A DNA stretch of 64,000 bases from Chryseobacterium sp. G0186. Its GTDB lineage: Bacteria > Bacteroidota > Bacteroidia > Flavobacteriales > Weeksellaceae. Below are positions 7,797-15,816 of this stretch, one piece after another; position 1 is the first letter of the stretch; each line of letters starts with the position of its first letter. Position numbers and translations under genes: made by a program. The stretch spans positions 1 to 64,000 of the forward strand of contig NZ_CP033918.1 of the NCBI RefSeq assembly GCF_003815675.1, read 5' to 3'. Below the pieces are notes generated by a model. That model was not told the origin of the DNA. It saw only the letters and a program-made list of their open reading frames with translations, and ran no database searches.

Positions 7797-9389
7797 ATGT
7801 ACAACAAAGGATTATATAGCGATTGGGTACCCAAACCCGTACAGCTGCTGCTGATCGTATTACTGCTCGCGGTGGTGATGCCTCTGGGTGGTGTATATAC
7901 GGGGAATATCAGTTATCTGGTAAGTGGTACCGGCGCAATGACGGAATATTTTATGTGGGCCAACTATGCTACCACAATAGGAATGGGGGCTTGTATGCCG
8001 ATTGTTCTCAGAATGAAGATGAGATTTAAGGTGAGGGATAAAATGGTGGCTTTATTGGTTCTTTTAGGAATGTTAAGCTATTTAAATGCAACCACTTTAC
8101 ATCCCATGGTTTTTGTATTCAGCTCTCTGCTGATAGGGTTTATGAAGATGATGGTGACCATTGAGTTGTTTTTACCATTGATGATGATGATCGGAAATCG
8201 TGGAATGTTCTATGGTGTGTTTTATACATTCGTTCTGGTGATGAATCAGGTAGCGGTTTATTACTCCGCGAAGTTTGCTCTTCTTTATAACTGGCAGCAG
8301 TTTTATATACTGACGTCTGTGTTATGTTTTATTCTTGCATTGATCCATTGGGTTTTTATGCATGATAAATACTTTGCACTCAAGGTTCCGCTCCATTATA
8401 TTGACTGGTTGAGTATATTGCTTTTCATTTCAGCATTTATGTTTTCAGCCTATGTGTATTCCTTTGGGAGACAACAGGACTGGCTGAACTCCAAGAACAT
8501 TATCAGTGCAAGTATTGCTGCTTTTGTAAGCTTTGCCCTGCTTAGCATTCGGCAGTTAACCTTAAAACGACCTTATCTTTCATTTAAGATTTTCAAAAGA
8601 AATAATGTACTGCATGGGCTGTTTATGTTATTCTGGCTAGGAATGTTCCTGGGAACAGCTACTCTTCAGAATACCTTTGCAGTGGGGGTGCTGGGATATG
8701 ACCAGTTGACCAATGCTTGGCTAAGCATGTTGATGGTTCCGGGAATCATTATAGCGGGAATCATTGCTATTTTCTGGTTTAAAAAAGAAAAACCACTGAA
8801 AATGTATATTTTCTCAGGATTCTCTGCCATGATGGGATATGCCATTATCATGTACTTTTCAATGGTGCTGGAATTCAATTATGAAAACTGGTATCTGCCT
8901 ATGTTTTTGAAAGGCTATGGAATGTGTTCTCTGTTTATCTCCGTATGGTTTTATACCTTGGATAAACTTGAGATGAATGATATGCTTGCTGCCATTGGAT
9001 TGGTATTGGTATGGAGAACATTTCTGGCAGTAGGTATTTTCTCAGCAATATATTCTTGGTTTCAATATCATTTTCAGGTCATTGCGATAGGAGACCTTGC
9101 CGTTTATATGGATGGTGTGACCATATCTCCTCAAAATGTTGCCGCCAATATGAAAGCCATTCAGCTGAATGCCATTATTATAGCCAGTAAAAAGATCTTC
9201 GGATATATTATTCTGGCTGGTTCCGGAGTACTGATTTATGTGATCACCCACCATTTTGGAGCAAAACGCTTCCAGTATTTAAGATTTGTAAGAATCATTG
9301 GTGGTAAATCTGTGATTGCAAGACGAAGACTTCGTGAACGCAAAAAATTATTAGAAGAAATAAAAGACGCAGCCGGACCTGCGATCTAA
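7797..9389 (+). CDS. MFS drug/solute exporter, EmrB-like (DHA2 type)
   Basis: 530 aa with roughly 14 hydrophobic segments, the size and topology of DHA2-type proton antiporters. The C-terminus is unusually basic (KRFQYLRFVRIIGGKSVIARRRLRERKK). It is preceded by the TolC and EmrA homologues and followed by a strong terminator, so it ends the operon. The 53-bp gap before it contains TTAGAT/CTAA micro-repeat sequence. The classic MFS motif A is not obvious by eye, so family placement rests on topology and context. Confidence 0.87.
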   Translation: MYNKGLYSDWVPKPVQLLLIVLLLAVVMPLGGVYTGNISYLVSGTGAMTEYFMWANYATTIGMGACMPIVLRMKMRFKVRDKMVALLVLLGMLSYLNATTLHPMVFVFSSLLIGFMKMMVTIELFLPLMMMIGNRGMFYGVFYTFVLVMNQVAVYYSAKFALLYNWQQFYILTSVLCFILALIHWVFMHDKYFALKVPLHYIDWLSILLFISAFMFSAYVYSFGRQQDWLNSKNIISASIAAFVSFALLSIRQLTLKRPYLSFKIFKRNNVLHGLFMLFWLGMFLGTATLQNTFAVGVLGYDQLTNAWLSMLMVPGIIIAGIIAIFWFKKEKPLKMYIFSGFSAMMGYAIIMYFSMVLEFNYENWYLPMFLKGYGMCSLFISVWFYTLDKLEMNDMLAAIGLVLVWRTFLAVGIFSAIYSWFQYHFQVIAIGDLAVYMDGVTISPQNVAANMKAIQLNAIIIASKKIFGYIILAGSGVLIYVITHHFGAKRFQYLRFVRIIGGKSVIARRRLRERKKLLEEIKDAAGPAI

Positions 9390-9410
9390 AAAATACCTTG
9401 TTTTTCACTA

Positions 9411-9452
9411 GTAAAATCCTGGATCTTTCATAGACCGGGATTTTACGTTTTT
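9411..9452 (+). terminator. Terminator of the efflux operon
   Basis: A 12-bp stem (GTAAAATCCTGG with CCGGGATTTTAC, arms 9411-9422 and 9435-9446, G-U tolerated) is followed by GTTTTT. Confidence 0.7.
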
Positions 9453-9545
9453 AGAGCTGTTTATGAAACTATACCTCACATAATTTTTTATGGAATTCAT
9501 GAAAAATTTCATCTTTTACTATTTTTATTGCTTCTAAATAAAAAT

Positions 9546-9553
9546 TATATTTG
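9546..9553 (+). promoter_or_regulatory. -7 element before the TonB-dependent receptor
   Basis: TATATTTG fits TAnnTTTG and lies 28 bases before the ATG; a weak TTG is found further upstream at 9528. No clear iron box could be identified. Confidence 0.45.
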
Positions 9554-9581
9554 CCGGATTATAAAACTTTGATTTGAAGGA

Positions 9582-11795
9582 ATGAAAAAGCAGTATGCAT
9601 TCATAGGTCTGCTGGCTTCGGGATTATTCTTTTCCCAAACCGCTAAGGATTCTATAGCCTCTAAAGGTATTGATGATGTTGTGATCGTCGCATCCAGAAA
9701 ACCCACAAAAATATCTGAAATTCCGGGTACAGTTTGGGTAGTACAGAAGGAAAAAATCCAGGAACAGGCCAAAAGTGGAGTTCCCATTAAGGAAATGTTA
9801 TCCATCCTGATTCCAAGCATGGACATCGGCCCTCAGGGAAGAACCAATTACGGACAGAATATGAGAGGGCGTTCAGCTTTGGTAATGATAGACGGGGTTT
9901 CTTTGAATAGTATCCGTGCCATCAGCCGTCAGTTAGATGCCATTGATCCTTTTAATATCGAAAGAATCGAGGTCCTTTCCGGAGCAAGCTCTGTTTATGG
10001 TGGAAATGCAACCGGTGGTATTATTAATATCATTACAAAGATTCCATCCAAAAAAGGAATTAGCGGAGAGACAGAAGTGGGGGTACGTACCGGTTTTATG
10101 GGAAAAGATGACCATGATTTCCGTGCAGCACAATCCATTGCAGGAAAAGGAGAGAAGTTCTTCGGAAGATTAGGAGTTGCTTACCAGCAGAATGGTGGAG
10201 TATACGGAGCCGATCAAAAGCAGCTTTTTACAGATATTACACAAACTGACCTTCAGTATAACCAGTCGATTGACATATTGGCGACAGGGGGATACCAGTT
10301 TAACAATAAACATAAAATAACAGCCTCCCTTCAGTATTACAACTCCAAGTTTAATGGAGACAGAAGCTTATATTTGGGCGATAACCTGAGTGCTTTTACA
10401 AAGAAAAACGGGAGCTTACTGGAAATGAGGGATGGTTTTTCCTCCGATAAAAGCGTAGGAACAGAACGTTATATGGGAACGGTAGCCTACACCGGAAACG
10501 GAATTCTTGGCGGGCAGGACCTGTATGTGCAATTTGCTACCCGTGGTGAAAAACTAGGATTTTATCCTTTCCCGGGGAATGTAAACATCAATGCTACAGA
10601 TAAAATTGCCTACATGTCTTCCTCACAGCAAGACACCTATTACTCAGGAATAAAAGCCCTATTGTCAAAATCCTGGAGAGGATTGAATGTAACCTATGGA
10701 GCTGATATAGATTTTGAAAAATTTGAAGGAAATCAATCCGTTTATAATATTGCGAAAACAATGTCCAGCGGAGGACTGATCAACGAAACTCAATACAGCC
10801 TGGGGAGATATCCTACCAACCACTCTCAGAGTTATGCAGGATATGTTCAGGCTAAGTATAATATTATACCTAAGCTACAGATTAATGCCGGATTGCGTTA
10901 TCAGCACATCAATGTGAAGATGGATGATTTTGTAGGATCTGAGCAGCAAACACAGATTGCTATGGGCTACGGACAGTCTGCATCTGCCATTCCCGGAGGT
11001 GAAAGTTCTTATAATGTAACATTGGCTAATGCCGGATTACTTTATAAAATCAATGAGCAGCACCAGGTTTGGGGAACATTTTCACAAGGAGCAAGTTTAG
11101 CAGATCCTGCTAAGTTCTACGGAATTGGGAAATATGTACTCAATGGAGCCCATTGGGGAGTGGTCTCTAGTATTAATGTAAAAGAACAGCCTTTACAAGC
11201 CATCAAAACCAACCAATTTGAAGGAGGATACCGTGTCAATAAAGGAGGATTGAGAGCACAGGTTGCCGGATTTTTAAGTACTTCAGACAAGACGGTTACT
11301 GTAGACAGAAAAACGTTCCAGATCCTTGTCAATGATTTAAAATTGAGAAATATGGGAATCGAAGCTGAGATTTCCTATTCCATGAACAATGGTATTTACT
11401 TCGGAGCAAGCGGACTTTTAATCAAGTCTGAGGTAGATAACAAGGGAGAGTGGCAGAAACAGGATATTTCCAGTGCTTCACCATCAAAATTGGTGACTTA
11501 TATTGGATATAATGTTCAGAACTGGTCATTCAGATTCCAGTCACTGCAGAATTTCAAGCAGAAGGATGAACTTAATAATGTAGTTGAAGGTTACAATACT
11601 TCCGATCTTATGGTAGGATACCGTTTCAACTGGGGGAAATTCAACCTGGGTATTCAGAATGTATTCAATACAGATTATCAGACGATCTGGAGCAAGCGTT
11701 CTCAGGTTTTATATTCCAGCTACGGAATTCCTGAATTGTTTAATTATAAAGGAAGAGGCAGAACATTCAACCTGTCTTATACATTTGAATTTTAA
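9582..11795 (+). CDS. TonB-dependent siderophore-type outer membrane receptor
   Basis: 737 aa with a signal peptide (ends about FFSQ), a plug domain starting VVIVASRKPTKISEIPG and a 22-strand barrel ending in an aromatic residue (YTFEF). The plug segments RGRSALVMIDGVSLNS and DPFNIERIEVLSGASSVYGG resemble IutA/aerobactin-type receptors. Ferric-siderophore uptake is therefore more likely than vitamin or glycan uptake, but the ligand is inferred. No N-terminal carboxypeptidase-like domain and no adjacent SusD are present. It is monocistronic, with a terminator just downstream. Confidence 0.9.
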   Translation: MKKQYAFIGLLASGLFFSQTAKDSIASKGIDDVVIVASRKPTKISEIPGTVWVVQKEKIQEQAKSGVPIKEMLSILIPSMDIGPQGRTNYGQNMRGRSALVMIDGVSLNSIRAISRQLDAIDPFNIERIEVLSGASSVYGGNATGGIINIITKIPSKKGISGETEVGVRTGFMGKDDHDFRAAQSIAGKGEKFFGRLGVAYQQNGGVYGADQKQLFTDITQTDLQYNQSIDILATGGYQFNNKHKITASLQYYNSKFNGDRSLYLGDNLSAFTKKNGSLLEMRDGFSSDKSVGTERYMGTVAYTGNGILGGQDLYVQFATRGEKLGFYPFPGNVNINATDKIAYMSSSQQDTYYSGIKALLSKSWRGLNVTYGADIDFEKFEGNQSVYNIAKTMSSGGLINETQYSLGRYPTNHSQSYAGYVQAKYNIIPKLQINAGLRYQHINVKMDDFVGSEQQTQIAMGYGQSASAIPGGESSYNVTLANAGLLYKINEQHQVWGTFSQGASLADPAKFYGIGKYVLNGAHWGVVSSINVKEQPLQAIKTNQFEGGYRVNKGGLRAQVAGFLSTSDKTVTVDRKTFQILVNDLKLRNMGIEAEISYSMNNGIYFGASGLLIKSEVDNKGEWQKQDISSASPSKLVTYIGYNVQNWSFRFQSLQNFKQKDELNNVVEGYNTSDLMVGYRFNWGKFNLGIQNVFNTDYQTIWSKRSQVLYSSYGIPELFNYKGRGRTFNLSYTFEF

Positions 11796-11847
11796 AAATA
11801 AGACTAGAGTAGTAATGCTTTAGTCTGAATTGAAATACTTTCTACCC

Positions 11848-11884
11848 ATCCGGTTTTCAGCATGGACTGGAAACCGGATTTCTT
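11848..11884 (+). terminator. Terminator after the TonB receptor
   Basis: A stem of ATCCGGTTTTC (11848-11858) with GGAAACCGGAT (11869-11879) and a 10-nt loop precedes TCTTTTCT. Confidence 0.65.
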
Positions 11885-11904
11885 TTCTCCCAAACTCAAC
11901 ACTC

Positions 11905-11960
11905 TCAAACCCTCAAACTCTCAAACCCTCAAACCCTCAAACTCTCCAACGCTCCAACGC
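11905..11960. repeat. 8-bp tandem repeat, seven units
   Basis: Five units of TCAAACYC (11905-11944) are followed by two units of TCCAACGC (11945-11960). Related CTCTCAAAC sequence flanks it. It is non-coding and lies between the receptor terminator and the promoter of the next methyltransferase gene. Confidence 0.85.
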
Positions 11961-11987
11961 ACTCTCTCAAACTTAAACCCAAAACTT

Positions 11988-12017
11988 TGAACTTTATCCT
12001 CTGAAGCCGTATCTTTG
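11988..12017 (+). promoter_or_regulatory. Promoter of the methyltransferase gene
   Basis: TTTG (11988-11991), 18 nt, and TATCTTTG (12010-12017) match the Bacteroidota consensus. The ATG is only four bases beyond the -7 box, predicting a leaderless message. Confidence 0.6.
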
Positions 12018-12021
12018 CTCT

Positions 12022-12726
12022 ATGAAAGATTTAATGGGCAGAGCGATCTGGGATTATTATCATAATGAAAATCCTGAAGATCTGCAGACTGAAACGTCAA
12101 TTTCTGAACTGGATGAACTTCCGGTGGACTATTTATTCAGAGATGTTGAAGATATGAATGACATTGAGCAGAAAGCATTGCATTTATCCAAGGGAAAAGT
12201 ATTGGATATTGGAGCAGGAGCCGGTTCTCATGCCCTATATCTTCAAAATGATGCCAATCTTGACGTGCTGGCATTGGATATTTCTCCAAAATCTATCGAA
12301 GTCTGCCAATTGAGAGGAGTAAAAAGAGCTGTATGTGAAAATATTCTGGATTTTTCAGGAGAAACATTTGATACGATCTTATTATTGATGAACGGTACAG
12401 GAATTTTTGAAAAATTGTCTAAAATTGACACTTATCTTCAGAAATTAAGATCATTACTGAATGATGGTGGCCAAATTCTGATTGACAGTACAGATATCCT
12501 CTATATGTTTGACCGCGATGAAGATGGGGGAGTTTATATTCCTGCCGGAGGTTATTATGGTGAACTGGAGTACGTGGTTCATTACAAAGGAGAATCCGAA
12601 AAACCGATCACATGGCTCTACCTTGATTTCAATACCTTGAAGAATGCTGCTGAAAATAATGGCTTTGCCATAGAAAAAGTATTGCAGGATGAAGATTGTT
12701 ATTTGGCTAAACTGACTAAGAAATAA
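12022..12726 (+). CDS. Class I SAM-dependent methyltransferase
   Basis: 234 aa. Motif I VLDIGAGAGSHALYL (about residues 60-74) and the acidic loop LALDISPKSIEVC show a Rossmann methyltransferase; the later LLLMNGTGIFEKL matches motif IV/V regions. The substrate cannot be deduced. The 3' end overlaps the convergent membrane-protein gene by 28 bp. The start is supported by a promoter immediately upstream. Confidence 0.85.
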   Translation: MKDLMGRAIWDYYHNENPEDLQTETSISELDELPVDYLFRDVEDMNDIEQKALHLSKGKVLDIGAGAGSHALYLQNDANLDVLALDISPKSIEVCQLRGVKRAVCENILDFSGETFDTILLLMNGTGIFEKLSKIDTYLQKLRSLLNDGGQILIDSTDILYMFDRDEDGGVYIPAGGYYGELEYVVHYKGESEKPITWLYLDFNTLKNAAENNGFAIEKVLQDEDCYLAKLTKK

Positions 12727-13364
12727 CTTGAGAATAAACCTTGATAGTTGATGGTAATCAAAATCACCATTACTGTACAAATAAGGATTGGAAAAATATA
12801 AGAAGCTGCTCTGTAGGGCAGCTTTTTAGGTGTAAAAAGGACCCAGAAACCCAATAAAATTAAGCTCCCTAATCCAGCTATTATAAATTCAGGATTCTGT
12901 TTAATGGAAAAAATATTCTTGGACCTTACTGTGTGAGTCATCAAAACAAGAAAATTATGGATAGGCAGAAATACAAAACCGAAAATGAAAGTAAGAGCGG
13001 CCGGAACGTATTTTTTGAGTTTGATGAAATTAAGACCCAATAAAATTGCTCCGGGTATTGTTCCTAAAATAAGACTGATGATGAGTATCAGTGTTCTCGG
13101 AAATAATTTGATAGCATTTGGATCTTCAGTAATATGGTCTCTCCACAGTTCTTTCTCTTCTGCAAGCTTGGCTTCCTCCGCTTCTATTTTATTGCGAATT
13201 ATTTGCTGAACAGCCATTTCTTCCTGTTCAGTGAAAATACGCCCTCTTTCTTTCAAAATATCAAATGCCATTTGTACAGCTTCAGGGACAAAACGATTGT
13301 CCTCTTTTAAATATTTTTCGAGTTCGAAATCGGGGAGTTTCCTTAAGACGCTTCTGTTAACCAT
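12699..13364 (-). CDS. Uncharacterised membrane protein with charged N-terminal domain
   Basis: 221 aa. The first 85 or so residues are hydrophilic and helical (LPDFELEKYLKED, then repeated Glu/Lys/Ala), followed by about four hydrophobic segments (LILIISLILGTIPGAILLGL and others). No catalytic motif was recognised. Its stop lies inside the 3' end of the convergent methyltransferase gene, so the two mRNAs overlap by 28 bp. The terminator of metG lies just upstream of its start on the same strand, so it is probably transcribed separately from metG. Confidence 0.72.
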   Translation of the reverse strand: MVNRSVLRKLPDFELEKYLKEDNRFVPEAVQMAFDILKERGRIFTEQEEMAVQQIIRNKIEAEEAKLAEEKELWRDHITEDPNAIKLFPRTLILIISLILGTIPGAILLGLNFIKLKKYVPAALTFIFGFVFLPIHNFLVLMTHTVRSKNIFSIKQNPEFIIAGLGSLILLGFWVLFTPKKLPYRAASYIFPILICTVMVILITINYQGLFSSYFLVSLAK

Positions 13365-13396
13365 AATAATGACTGCAAATATAAATCTTTATAGCA

Positions 13397-13427
13397 TAAA
13401 AAAGAGACTGCCAAAAGGCAGTCTCTT
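13397..13427 (-). terminator. Terminator of metG
   Basis: On the minus strand an 11-bp perfect stem AAGAGACTGCC/GGCAGTCTCTT with a 4-nt loop runs into TTTTT. Confidence 0.9.
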
Positions 13428-13447
13428 AAATATTAAATTACAGAGGA

Positions 13448-15484
13448 TTATTTAATCTCAATACCGTTCTCAATATTATTATCATCCGGTGTTACAAAAG
13501 ATAATTTTCCGTCTGGTTTAGTCGTTAAAAGAAACATTCCCTGAGATTCAATTCCTCTGATTTTTCTTGGAGCAAGGTTTAGTAAGATCATCACCTGCTT
13601 TCCAATAAGTTCTTCGGGAGTAAAGCTCTCAGCAACTCCTGATACTACAGTTCTTATATCTACACCTGTATCTACCTTAAATTTTAGTAATTTGTCTGCT
13701 TTTTCTACTTTCTCAGCTTCCAGAATAGTTGCTGTTCTAAGGTCTATTTTAGTAAAATCATCAAAAGTGATCTCTTCTTTCATAGGGTTTGCGTTAGGGT
13801 TTGTTTTTTTATTGTTTTGTTTAGTGTCTTCTAGCTTCTGGATTTGAGCTTCAATCACATTGTCTTCAATTTTTGAGAAAAGAAGAGAGGCTTCATTGAT
13901 TTTGTGACCTGTTTCAATTAATACAGATTGATTTTCAACATCATTCCAGCTTTTCTTCTCAACATTGAACATGTTCAATAGCTTTTCAGAGCTGAAAGGC
14001 ATGAATGGTTCACACAGCTGAGCCAAGGCCACAGCAATTTGTGCTCCTACGAATAAAGTCTGTGCAGCCTTTTCAGGATTGTCCTTAATGGTTTTCCAAG
14101 GCTCTTCCGTTTGAAGATATTGATTTCCAAATCTTGCAAGGTTCATTAATGCAGATAAGGCATTTCTGAATTCATAGTTGTCTAGGAATCCTGAAATTTC
14201 TTTTGCTGCTTTGTTGATTTCCTGTAACTCCGGACTGTTTACATCTCCCTGAGGAATAACACCGTTGTAATATTTATGGATCAATACAGCAACTCTATTG
14301 ATAAAGTTTCCGAAGATTCCTACCAACTCAGAATTGTTCTTCGTCTGGAAGTCTTTCCATGTGAAGTTATTATCCTTGGTTTCAGGAGCTGATGAAAGAA
14401 GTGCATATCTTAAAACATCCTGCTGACCCGGGAATTCTTCCACATATTCGTGTGCCCAGACTGCCCAGTTTCTTGACGTTGAGATTTTATCATTCTCAAG
14501 GTTCAGGAATTCAAAAGCAGGGACATTTTTAGGCATGATATAGTCTCCATGTGCTTTCATCATAGCCGGGAAGATAATACAGTGGAATACAATATTATCC
14601 TTACCGATAAAGTGTACCAGGTCACTGTTTTCACTTTGCCAGTAATCTTTCCAGTCTTTTCCGTTTTTCTCTGCCCATTCTTTTGTAAAGGAAATATATC
14701 CGATAGGAGCATCAAACCAAACGTAAAGTACCTTTCCTTCTGCATTTGGAAGCGGAACCGGAACTCCCCAGTTCAAATCTCTTGTCATGGCACGAGGCTT
14801 CAGGCCATCGTTCAGCCAGGATTTTACCTGTCCGTAAACATTCGGTTTCCAGTCATCTTTATGTCCCTCAATAATCCACTCATTTAAGAAGTCTTCATAA
14901 TCATTCAATGGAAGATACCAGTTCTTTGTTTCCTTAAGAATAGGAACATTTCCACTTAGCATTGATTTCGGGTTAATCAGTTCTGATGGAGAAAGGGTAG
15001 AACCACATTTCTCACACTGGTCACCATAAGCATTTTCATTGCCACAATTTGGACAGGTTCCTACAATATATCGGTCTGCAAGGAATTCCCCAGCCTGTTC
15101 ATCAAAATACTGCTCAGAAATTTCTTCGGTAAATTTTCCTTTTTCATATAAAACCTTGAAGAAGTCCTGGCTGGTCTCATAATGATTCTTAGAAGTTGTT
15201 CTTGAATATTCATCGAATGAGATTCCCAGATCTGAAAAAGATTTTTTAATAATCCCATGATATTTGTCAACGATATCCTGAGGAGTAACTCCCTCTTTCT
15301 TAGCTCTTATGGTAATAGGAATACCGTGCTCATCTGAACCACAGATAAACGCTACATCTTTTCCTAATCTTCTCTGAAATCTTGCGTAAACATCCGCAGG
15401 AATATAAACACCTGCCAAATGTCCTATATGAACCGGCCCGTTTGCATAAGGCAAAGCTGCCGTAATCATCTTTCTGTTTGACAT
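13448..15484 (-). CDS. metG: Methionyl-tRNA synthetase
   Basis: Charges tRNA-Met with methionine. The class I HIGH motif (PVHIGHLAG), the zinc-knuckle pair CPNCG and CEKCG (about residues 141-160), the KMSKS equivalent KISTS (typical of Bacteroidota), and a C-terminal EMAP/tRNA-binding domain ([20 protein letters not shown] to the end) are all present. The length of 678 aa matches the two-domain form. A -7 box lies 20 bases upstream and a terminator follows. Confidence 0.97.
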   Translation of the reverse strand: MSNRKMITAALPYANGPVHIGHLAGVYIPADVYARFQRRLGKDVAFICGSDEHGIPITIRAKKEGVTPQDIVDKYHGIIKKSFSDLGISFDEYSRTTSKNHYETSQDFFKVLYEKGKFTEEISEQYFDEQAGEFLADRYIVGTCPNCGNENAYGDQCEKCGSTLSPSELINPKSMLSGNVPILKETKNWYLPLNDYEDFLNEWIIEGHKDDWKPNVYGQVKSWLNDGLKPRAMTRDLNWGVPVPLPNAEGKVLYVWFDAPIGYISFTKEWAEKNGKDWKDYWQSENSDLVHFIGKDNIVFHCIIFPAMMKAHGDYIMPKNVPAFEFLNLENDKISTSRNWAVWAHEYVEEFPGQQDVLRYALLSSAPETKDNNFTWKDFQTKNNSELVGIFGNFINRVAVLIHKYYNGVIPQGDVNSPELQEINKAAKEISGFLDNYEFRNALSALMNLARFGNQYLQTEEPWKTIKDNPEKAAQTLFVGAQIAVALAQLCEPFMPFSSEKLLNMFNVEKKSWNDVENQSVLIETGHKINEASLLFSKIEDNVIEAQIQKLEDTKQNNKKTNPNANPMKEEITFDDFTKIDLRTATILEAEKVEKADKLLKFKVDTGVDIRTVVSGVAESFTPEELIGKQVMILLNLAPRKIRGIESQGMFLLTTKPDGKLSFVTPDDNNIENGIEIK

Positions 15485-15504
15485 TTATAGTAAAGTTTTG
15501 ACTG

Positions 15505-15512
15505 CAAAGATA
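15505..15512 (-). promoter_or_regulatory. -7 element of metG
   Basis: TATCTTTG on the minus strand, 20 bases before the metG ATG, matches TAnnTTTG. A clear -33 was not found. Confidence 0.5.
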
Positions 15513-15590
15513 AGGATTATCTCTTGAATACAGCTCTTTGACGAGTTATTATGACCAATCTTCCTGTTTTTTAAGTTTGAATATGAATTT

Positions 15591-15647
15591 AAGTTAAACG
15601 GATGTTTAACTTTTCGTTAATGCAAAACAAATGTTATGCATTGCATA
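15591..15647. promoter_or_regulatory. Two palindromes in the metG-susC divergent intergenic region
   Basis: The 332-bp region 15485-15816 holds a perfect 9-bp inverted repeat AAGTTAAAC-GGAT-GTTTAACTT (15591-15612) and a 13-bp palindrome TATGCA-T-TGCATA (15635-15647). They are candidate operators for maltodextrin control. The remainder is AT-rich with a T9 run near 15750 and no recognisable gene. Confidence 0.45.
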
Positions 15648-15816
15648 CTATCGTGTAAAATATTGATGTGTATAATTTTAACTAAAAACGGTTTCGTAAT
15701 ATACATAATTTTATCATAATTTATATTAAAATTATAATAATTCTATTTTTTTTTTAAATTGCGCACAGGCTTAAGGCCGAAACCAAGACTGAAAACGAAA
15801 CTATAAAAATAAGATT

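Noticed and set aside
14549..14887. 112-codon plus-strand ORF inside metG
   Set aside because: Fully antisense to a well-conserved domain of metG; no independent start signal.
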